NCBI RefSeq assembly: GCF_008704205.1
Contig: NZ_VXLC01000001.1
Location: forward strand, 1,116,001-1,180,000
Length of the DNA stretch: 64,000 bases
Reading direction: 5' to 3'
Source: Nocardia colli
GTDB taxonomy: Bacteria; Actinomycetota; Actinomycetes; Mycobacteriales; Mycobacteriaceae
Part shown: in pieces, positions 58,553 through 64,000 of the stretch
How the letters are laid out: each line of letters starts with the position of its first letter
Numbering within the stretch: position 1 is the stretch's first letter
Notes under the pieces: generated by a model
Database searches by the model: none
Told to the model about the DNA's origin: nothing
The model's input: the letters and a program-made list of their open reading frames with translations, nothing else
Program-made: the position numbers and the translations under genes

Positions 58553-58763
58553 CGAACCGAAACGCGTCCCGCCAAACCCTTTTGACGTTGCGAGGCCAAC
58601 GGCCTAGCTGCGCCACCGATCGTGACCTTTGTCCGATTCGCTGTGAAACAATGCTGTTTGGATGCCGGGGTATCGACGAGCGGCATCTGGTAGGGATGGT
58701 CGCCATGACGAACTCGTGACGGGTTCGGTGCGACCGGCGCACGGCAACGAGGGGGGAACAACC

Positions 58764-59645
58764 ATGGCTTTACCGGCGGGGACCACTGGGTCGACGATGC
58801 CGAGACGGCAGCTGGGGCGGCACCTGCGGGATCTGCGTAATCGGGCGCGGATGACCACCAGGACGGCCGCGCAGCAGCTGGAATGGTCGGAGGCCAAGAT
58901 CTGGCGGATCGAGACCGGCCAGACCTCACTGCGCAGCCTCGACGTCGAGGCGATGTGCAAGGTCTACGGCGCGCCGACCGACCTGATCGCACCGCTCACG
59001 GCCTTGGCCAGGGAGACCAAGGCGCGCGGGTGGTGGACCGCCTACGGCGACGTGATCGCCGAGGGCTACGAGGTCTACATCGGCCTGGAGGAGGCGGCCT
59101 CGCGGCTGTCCACCTACGAGAACGAACTGGTGCCCGGCCTGTTGCAGACCGAGGCCTACACCCGCGCGCTGCTGCGCGCCGCGCGACCGGAGATGCCGGC
59201 CAACGAGGTCGACCGCCGGGTGCAGCTGCGGATGGCGCGGCAGACGTTGGTCACCCGCCCCGATTCGCCGATGCACCTGGACGCGGTGATCAGCGAATCG
59301 GTGCTGTGGCGGCGGATCGGCGGCGCCGAGGTGGCCGCCGGACAGCTGGAGCACCTGCGCCGCATGTGCGACCTGCCGAACGTCCGAATCCGCCTGGTGC
59401 CACCGGATTCCGGCTACCACGAGGGCATGGACTCGGGCCGGTTCGTCATGCTCGAGTTCCCCGAGCTGCGGGTCGGCGAGCAGCCCGAACCGCCGGTGGT
59501 CTACGTCGAGGCCTTCACCGGTCCGGTCTACCTGGACAAGGAAAACGAAATCGACCGGTACCGCAAGGCTTTCGCGAGCCTGGGCGCGGTCGCGGTGGAC
59601 GCGCGCGCGGGCATCGAAGAGGCCCGCGGCAGCTGCAGCGTGTGA
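58764..59645 (+). CDS. XRE-family regulator with DUF5753 domain
   Basis: DNA-binding protein of 293 residues in the WhiJ-like class typical of actinobacteria. The HTH is LRDLRNRARMTTRTAAQQLE, then WSEAKIWRIETGQTSLR. The DUF5753 part contains VPGLLQTEAYTRALLRAARP, RRMARQ-type region QLRMARQTLVTRPDSPMHLD, VISESVLWRRIGG and YVEAFTGPVYLDKENE. Such genes are usually paired with a small DUF397 gene; none is seen next to this one. ATG 58764 follows GAGGGGGGAACAACC; the open frame to 58662 lacks family similarity. Confidence 0.9.
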   Translation: MALPAGTTGSTMPRRQLGRHLRDLRNRARMTTRTAAQQLEWSEAKIWRIETGQTSLRSLDVEAMCKVYGAPTDLIAPLTALARETKARGWWTAYGDVIAEGYEVYIGLEEAASRLSTYENELVPGLLQTEAYTRALLRAARPEMPANEVDRRVQLRMARQTLVTRPDSPMHLDAVISESVLWRRIGGAEVAAGQLEHLRRMCDLPNVRIRLVPPDSGYHEGMDSGRFVMLEFPELRVGEQPEPPVVYVEAFTGPVYLDKENEIDRYRKAFASLGAVAVDARAGIEEARGSCSV

Positions 59646-59670
59646 TCGCGACGCCGGACGGCGTTGCGGG

Positions 59671-60096
59671 TCAGCACTTTTGGCCGGGCGAGCCCCAGGT
59701 CTCGGTCAGTACCGCGCGGTGGGTGGGCAGCGCGCGGTCGTAGACCTCGCGCCCCTTCTCGGTGAGGCAGACGAACACGGCGCGGCGATCGTCGGTGCAC
59801 ATGGTGCGCGACACCAGGCCGTCGCGTTCGAGCCGGGCCACCGCGCGCGAGAGCGCGCTCTGGCTCAGGTAGATGTCGTTGGCCAGATCGCTCATTCGAT
59901 AGTCGCCACAGTTGGCGTCGATCAGCCGGTCCAGGGTCTCGAACTCGCTGAGTCCGATCTGATGCTGTCCCTGTAGCGCTTTTTCCAGTGCGCAACTCAC
60001 CGTCGCGTGCCGGTCGAGCAGCTCGCGCCACTCGCCAATCAGCCCGGTCTGCGCGACGGTGCGGCGGGCTGTCTCGATTGTCGACGGGTTCGACAT
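59671..60096 (-). CDS. MarR family transcriptional regulator
   Basis: MarR repressor of 141 residues. The HTH and wing are MSDLANDIYLSQSALSRAVA, RLERDGLVSRTMCTDDRRAV and FVCLTEKGREVYDRALPTH. Cys residues occur in NCGDYRMSD and TMCTDDRR and might sense redox, but this is only a possibility. It is divergent from the DHA2 exporter at 60182, with a perfect dyad between. It probably represses that exporter. It is convergent with the XRE gene, 25 nt apart. Confidence 0.9.
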   Translation of the reverse strand: MSNPSTIETARRTVAQTGLIGEWRELLDRHATVSCALEKALQGQHQIGLSEFETLDRLIDANCGDYRMSDLANDIYLSQSALSRAVARLERDGLVSRTMCTDDRRAVFVCLTEKGREVYDRALPTHRAVLTETWGSPGQKC

Positions 60097-60133
60097 GGCC
60101 CCATCCTAGTGATCGAGGGACGTCTATGCAACT

Positions 60134-60159
60134 GCATTAAATGTGTTGGCATTTAATGC
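60134..60159. promoter_or_regulatory. Perfect dyad, predicted MarR operator
   Basis: GCATTAAATG (60134-60143) and CATTTAATGC (60150-60159) form a perfect 10-bp dyad with a 6-nt centre, AT-rich against the background, between the divergent MarR and exporter genes. A -10-like TAACGT (60169-60174) lies beyond it, so a bound repressor would cover the promoter. Confidence 0.75.
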
Positions 60160-60181
60160 GCACGCATGTAACGTATCCCGC

Positions 60182-61651
60182 ATGACTTCACCAGCAACCC
60201 TGGCGGCCGCTTCCGCGACCGATCCGACCAGATGGACTACCCGCCTTTGGGGCATGCTGATCACGCTGTGCATCGTGCTGTTCCTCGACGGCCTCGACGT
60301 GTCGATGATCGGGGTGGCGCTGCCGTCCATCGGCAACGAACTCGATCTCTCGACCTCAACCCTGCAGTGGCTGGTGAGCGGCTACATCCTCGGCTACGGC
60401 GGCCTGCTGCTGCTCGGTGGCCGCACGGCCGACCTGTTCGGGCGCCGCAAGGTCTTCCTCATCGCGCTGGCGGTCTTCGCCATCGCCTCGCTCGCCGGTG
60501 GTCTGGTGAGCTCCGGACCGCTGCTGATCCTCACCCGGTTCATCAAGGGCCTGGCCGCCGCGTTCACCGCGCCGACCGGTCTGTCGATCATCACCACCAA
60601 CTTCGCCGAGGGCCCGGCCCGCAACAAGGCGCTGTCCATCTACACCGTGTTCGGTGCCGGTGGCTACTCGTCCGGCCTGCTCTTCGGCGGCCTGATGACC
60701 GGCGTCGGCTGGCGCTGGACCTTCCTGCTGCCGGTCCCGATCGCGCTGGCCGCGCTGGCCGCCGCGTGGGTGCTGGTGCCCAAGGACAAGCCCGCCGAGG
60801 GTGGCGGTCACGACCTGTTCGGCGCGCTGCTGTCCACCTCCGCCATGCTGCTGCTGGTCTACACCGTGGTCACCGCGCCGGAGGCCGGTTGGGCCTCGGC
60901 CCGCACGCTCGGCTCGTTCGCCGCGGTGCTGGTGCTGTTCGCCGGATTCATCGCGGTGGAGAAGCGGGTCAAGCACCCGCTGGTCCGGCTCGGCATCCTG
61001 CGCAAGGTGTCGCTGGTGCGCGCCAGCCTGGCCATCGTCGCGGTCGCGGGTTCCTACTTCAGCTGGCAGTTCATCGTGACCCTGTACATGCAGGACACCC
61101 TGGGCTGGTCGCCGTTGAAGCTGTCGATGGCGCTGCTGCCGGTCGGCCTGATGGTCGCGCTGTCGGCGGTCTTCTCGGACAAGCTGGTCGACCGGTTCGG
61201 CACCGGCCCGATCATCGGCGTCACCATGGCCGTGATGGCCGTCGGCTACCTGCTGTTCCTGCGGCTGGACACCGATCCGTCGTACTGGACCATGCTGCTG
61301 CCGGCGATCATGCTGATCGGCATCGGCTGGGTCGGCTTCCCCGCCATCAACATTCAGGCGACCAACGGGATCGACGACGACGAGCAGGGGCTCGCGGCCG
61401 GCGTGCTGCAGACCTCCATGCAGGTCGGTGCGGCCATCGTGCTCGCGGTGACCACCGCGATCATCGCGTCGGGCACGCACGGCGACACCTCGCCCACCGC
61501 GATGCTCGACACCTACCGGCCGGGTCTGATGTTCGCCGCGGCGGTCTCGATCGTCGGTGCGCTGGTTGCGCTTTCGGCCTTCTTCGGCAAGCGCGGCAAG
61601 CAGGCCGAGGTGGCCGCGAAGCCGGAGCCGGAGCTGGAACTCGTCGGCTGA
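60182..61651 (+). CDS. MFS exporter, DHA2 family (14 TMS)
   Basis: Drug:proton antiporter of 489 residues in the EmrB/QacA class with fourteen predicted helices. Motifs are LFLDGLDVSMIGVALPSIGN in helix 1, the loop LLLGGRTADLFGRRKVFL, and GGYSSGLLFGGLMTGVGWRW, the DHA2 helix 5 motif C region. The tail KRGKQAEVAAKPEPELELVG is charged. ATG 60182 was chosen; it has no ribosome site and lies 8 nt after TAACGT, so a leaderless transcript is plausible. An ATG at 60143 would lie inside the dyad. It is likely controlled by the divergent MarR protein. The substrate is unknown. Confidence 0.92.
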   Translation: MTSPATLAAASATDPTRWTTRLWGMLITLCIVLFLDGLDVSMIGVALPSIGNELDLSTSTLQWLVSGYILGYGGLLLLGGRTADLFGRRKVFLIALAVFAIASLAGGLVSSGPLLILTRFIKGLAAAFTAPTGLSIITTNFAEGPARNKALSIYTVFGAGGYSSGLLFGGLMTGVGWRWTFLLPVPIALAALAAAWVLVPKDKPAEGGGHDLFGALLSTSAMLLLVYTVVTAPEAGWASARTLGSFAAVLVLFAGFIAVEKRVKHPLVRLGILRKVSLVRASLAIVAVAGSYFSWQFIVTLYMQDTLGWSPLKLSMALLPVGLMVALSAVFSDKLVDRFGTGPIIGVTMAVMAVGYLLFLRLDTDPSYWTMLLPAIMLIGIGWVGFPAINIQATNGIDDDEQGLAAGVLQTSMQVGAAIVLAVTTAIIASGTHGDTSPTAMLDTYRPGLMFAAAVSIVGALVALSAFFGKRGKQAEVAAKPEPELELVG

Positions 61652-61671
61652 CCCCGCACAGCTGACGCAAG

Positions 61672-61713
61672 AAAGGCGATGGGCACCACCGAACGGTGGT
61701 GCCCATCGCCTTT
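61672..61713. terminator. Bidirectional terminator between MFS exporter and rmlC
   Basis: A perfect 19-bp stem (61672-61690 with 61695-61713) with a GAAC loop ends in TTTT on the plus side and in a shorter T-run on the minus side, between convergent genes. Confidence 0.93.
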
Positions 61714-61721
61714 TGCCGTGT

Positions 61722-62276
61722 TCAGGAAAAGGGCGGCGCCGCAGTGTCTTTCGCCGAGCGGATGAAGGTCAGCGGGCTGCCGTCGCGTCCGACCGTCGGC
61801 CAGTCGATACCCAGCCGCGGATCGAAAGCGTCGATGTCCCGGTCGAATTCGGGCGTGTACTCGAGCGAGCACAGGTAGGTGACGGTGGAGTCGTCCTCCA
61901 GCGAGAGGATCGCGTGCCCCAGACCCTCGGACAGGAACATCGAGCGCCGATCCACGTCGTCGAGCAGCACACTGTCCCAGCGGCCGTAGGTCGGCGAGCC
62001 CGGCCGCAGATCGACCACCACGTCGAGAAACGCTCCGCGCACACAGGTTACGTACTTCGCCTGCCCCGGCGGATCCTCGGTGTAGTGGATGCCGCGCAGC
62101 ACGCCCGCCGCCGAGACCGAACAGTTCACCTGCCGCAGATCGAACGCGCGGCCGGTGGCCTTCTCGAACTCCGAGGCCTTGAACCCCTCCAGAAACATGC
62201 CGCGCCCGTCGCCGAGCTGCCGCGGGGTGATCACCCAGGCGCCGGGCACCGCGAGTTCCCTGAACTCCATGCTCAC
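61722..62276 (-). CDS. rmlC: dTDP-4-dehydrorhamnose 3,5-epimerase
   Basis: Cupin epimerase of 184 residues in the dTDP-L-rhamnose pathway; rhamnose links arabinogalactan to peptidoglycan. Motifs are [39 protein letters not shown] with the catalytic His, [20 protein letters not shown] and [20 protein letters not shown] with the Tyr region. It is slightly shorter than the 202-residue M. tuberculosis enzyme. GTG 62276 overlaps the rmlA stop as GTGA; ATG 62270 is also possible. It forms an operon with rmlA; rmlB and rmlD are not in the window. Confidence 0.95.
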   Translation of the reverse strand: MSMEFRELAVPGAWVITPRQLGDGRGMFLEGFKASEFEKATGRAFDLRQVNCSVSAAGVLRGIHYTEDPPGQAKYVTCVRGAFLDVVVDLRPGSPTYGRWDSVLLDDVDRRSMFLSEGLGHAILSLEDDSTVTYLCSLEYTPEFDRDIDAFDPRLGIDWPTVGRDGSPLTFIRSAKDTAAPPFS

Positions 62277-63145
62277 CAGTCCCGGCCGCGTTCGAGGATG
62301 TCGAGCAGGTAGCTGCCGTAGCCGGAGCGGGCGAGCGGTTCAGCCAGCTTGCACAGCTGTTCGTCGTCGATGAAGCCCATCCGCCAGGCCACCTCCTCGG
62401 GCACGCCGATCTTGAGGCCCTGCCGTTCCTCGATGGTGCGCACGTAGTTGGCGGCGTCCAGCAGCGAGTCGAAGGTGCCGGTGTCCAGCCACGCGGTGCC
62501 GCGGGCGAGCACGTCGACGCGCAGCCGATCCTGTTCCAGGTAGGCCCGGTTGATGTCGGTGATCTCGTATTCGCCGCGCGCGGACGGGCGCAGCGTGCGG
62601 GCGATCTCGAGCACGTCGTTGTCGTAGAAGTACAGCCCGGGGATGGCGTAGTTCGAGCGCGGGGTCTTCGGTTTCTCCTCGATCGACACCGCGCGGCCGT
62701 CGGCGAACTCGACCACGCCGTAGGCGGTCGGATCCGACACCCGGTAGGCGAACACCGCGCCGCCGTCGATCCCGGCGAAGCGGTTCAGGGTGGTGCCGAG
62801 GCCGGGGCCGTGAAAGATGTTGTCGCCCAGCACCAGTGCCGCGTCGTCGGTGCCGATGTGGTCGGCGCCGAGCACGAAGGCCCTGGCCAGTCCGTCCGGC
62901 TCGGGTTGCACCACGTAGCTGATCGCGAGGCCGAACTGCGCGCCGTCGCCGAGCAGCCTGCCGAACGCGTCCGCGTCCTCGGGCGTGGTGATCACCAGGA
63001 TGTCGCGGATGCCGGCCAGCATCAGGGTGGACAGCGGGTAGTAGACCATGGGCTTGTCGTAGACCGGGACCAGCTGTTTGCTGACCCCGCGTGTGATCGG
63101 ATGCAACCGGGATCCGGTGCCACCCGCCAGGATGATTCCCCGCAT
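62273..63145 (-). CDS. rmlA: Glucose-1-phosphate thymidylyltransferase
   Basis: First enzyme of dTDP-L-rhamnose synthesis, joining dTTP and glucose-1-phosphate. The 290 residues match the family length. The nucleotide loop is [20 protein letters not shown] with [20 protein letters not shown] next. Further motifs are [46 protein letters not shown] and [23 protein letters not shown] 63145 gives MRGIILAGG. It is the first gene of the rmlA-rmlC unit, divergent from an esterase gene 236 bp away. Confidence 0.97.
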   Translation of the reverse strand: MRGIILAGGTGSRLHPITRGVSKQLVPVYDKPMVYYPLSTLMLAGIRDILVITTPEDADAFGRLLGDGAQFGLAISYVVQPEPDGLARAFVLGADHIGTDDAALVLGDNIFHGPGLGTTLNRFAGIDGGAVFAYRVSDPTAYGVVEFADGRAVSIEEKPKTPRSNYAIPGLYFYDNDVLEIARTLRPSARGEYEITDINRAYLEQDRLRVDVLARGTAWLDTGTFDSLLDAANYVRTIEERQGLKIGVPEEVAWRMGFIDDEQLCKLAEPLARSGYGSYLLDILERGRDW

Positions 63146-63270
63146 GACCAGGAGTCTGCCATTCGGGGCGGTGCTCGGCGTCGGCGAGGTTCCGAGTGCT
63201 CGTCGAATTGATTACGGAATCGGCGTTCGCGGTTTCGGGAGCCGCCGATTCGGTGATTCTGTTGCTTAGG

Positions 63271-63308
63271 TCACACAGCGCATGGTGTTCTGAAACGACA
63301 CTGTGTGA
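63271..63308. promoter_or_regulatory. 8-bp inverted repeat upstream of the esterase
   Basis: TCACACAG (63271-63278) and CTGTGTGA (63301-63308) are perfect complements 22 nt apart in the rmlA/esterase divergent region. They could be a regulator site or a hairpin in the esterase leader; the regulator is unknown. Confidence 0.3.
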
Positions 63309-63381
63309 GATGTCAGCGCCGACAGCTCGCCTGGGACCCTCGGTCGTGGCTCGGCGCGCCAGTTGGTGAGGTAGGTGCGCG

Positions 63382-64000
63382 ATGGCAGCGACCAGCGTCG
63401 GCGAGCCCGGCAATGTGATGAACCCGGAAAATCTGAGTGCTCCCGCGCGCCTGGTGCTGGCGGCCTGCCTGGGCGTCGTCCGGCCGGCCTTGCGCGCGGC
63501 GCCGATCACCCGCGCGACCATCCCGATCGGCGCGCTCGCCATCGACACCTTGGCCAGGTTGCGCCCGGAGCCGCCGGGCATCGATCGGGAGCAGGTGTCG
63601 CTCAACGGTTTCCGGATGGAGATCCTGCGCCCCGCAGGCGCGGCCAGGGCACTGCGGCACGGTGCCCTGCTGTACATGCACGGCGGCGGATTCGCGGTCT
63701 GTGGGCTCCGTACCCATCGGCCGGTCGCGGCGAGCCTGGCGCGGCGTACCGGGCTGCCGGTGGTGAACGTCGACTATCGGCAGCTGCCGAGCAAGCGGAT
63801 CACCAATTCGGTGGACGACTGCCTCACCGCCTACCGCTGGCTGTTGCGGCACGGCGCGGACCCGAGCCGGATCGTCTTCGCCGGCGACTCCGCCGGTGGC
63901 TACCTGGCTTTCGCCACCGCGTTGCGCGCGATCGAGGTGGGTCTGCCCGCGCCGGCCGGACTGGTCGGATTGAGCCCGCTGCTCGATCTGGACTACGCGG
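63382..64000 (+). CDS. HSL-type alpha/beta-hydrolase (5' part, continues past window)
   Basis: Predicted esterase or lipase of the hormone-sensitive lipase family, as in many mycobacterial Lip proteins. The frame runs from ATG 63382 to the window edge, 206 codons without a stop. The oxyanion motif is LLYMHGGGFAVCGLRTH, followed by VVNVDYRQLPSKRI. The nucleophile lies in IVFAGDSAGGYLAFATALR. The His and Asp of the triad are beyond the edge. The start follows GAGGTAGG. No signal peptide is clear. Its substrate is unknown. Confidence 0.9.
   Translation, partial: MAATSVGEPGNVMNPENLSAPARLVLAACLGVVRPALRAAPITRATIPIGALAIDTLARLRPEPPGIDREQVSLNGFRMEILRPAGAARALRHGALLYMHGGGFAVCGLRTHRPVAASLARRTGLPVVNVDYRQLPSKRITNSVDDCLTAYRWLLRHGADPSRIVFAGDSAGGYLAFATALRAIEVGLPAPAGLVGLSPLLDLDYA

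Overview
The window is high-GC actinobacterial DNA carrying the arabinogalactan and mycolic acid core of a mycolate-producing genus. Gene content (Glf, GlfT2, UbiA, AftB, several antigen-85-type mycolyltransferases, Culp6, FadD32, Pks13, AccD4, two Emb arabinosyltransferases, AftA, DprE1/DprE2) matches the M. tuberculosis Rv3789-Rv3811 region. The five clustered mycolyltransferases, one with LGFP repeats, and the interspersed regulator genes suggest Nocardiaceae, most likely Nocardia. No tRNA, rRNA, CRISPR array, transposase or prophage gene was seen.

Layout. 1-3604: an incomplete secreted amidase (Rv3811-like) divergent from a SpoIID/LytB-domain protein. 3679-10032: an accessory block of regulator-effector pairs (MarR/EamA exporter, TipA-like MerR, two small membrane proteins, TetR/SDR, DUF1330, TetR). 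10302-16979: a tightly overlapping operon glf-glfT2-PAP2 phosphatase-ubiA-aftB, which makes the galactan, the arabinose donor and the terminal arabinose residues. 17215-24414: five mycolyltransferase genes in tandem, separated by strong hairpins. 24680-29515: DUF732 lipoprotein, culp6, an F420-type LLM oxidoreductase, and fadD32. 29577-36649: pks13 and accD4, which condense and carboxylate the meromycolate chains. 36709-37206: cyclophilin on the other strand.

37538-46884: two large emb genes facing each other, with a 2.6-kb island between them holding a PIN toxin-antitoxin pair, an HxlR/quinone oxidoreductase pair and an orphan, internally shortened antitoxin paralogue. 46900-53417 (minus strand): an unassigned GT-C-like membrane protein, aftA, dprE2 and dprE1, divided into three transcription units by two strong terminators. 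53510-53965: GtrA-family protein (Rv3789-like). 53981-60096: ordinary metabolic and regulatory genes. 60182-61651: DHA2 exporter with a divergent MarR gene. 61722-63145: rmlC and rmlA for dTDP-rhamnose, the linker sugar of arabinogalactan. 63382-end: incomplete HSL-type esterase.

How it works together. RmlA/RmlC feed the rhamnose linker; Glf and GlfT2 build the galactan; UbiA, the PAP2 phosphatase and DprE1/E2 make decaprenyl-phospho-arabinose; AftA, Emb and AftB polymerise and cap the arabinan. FadD32, AccD4 and Pks13 make the mycolate, and the mycolyltransferases attach it. Culp6 probably edits envelope lipids. The most interesting non-textbook observations are two emb genes with the same TAGCAT-8 nt-GTG start arrangement, the antitoxin paralogue pair bracketing a redox-regulated module, an F420-type oxidoreductase inside the mycolate cluster, the unassigned GT-C gene between aftA and emb, and a TipA-like gene with an internal start.
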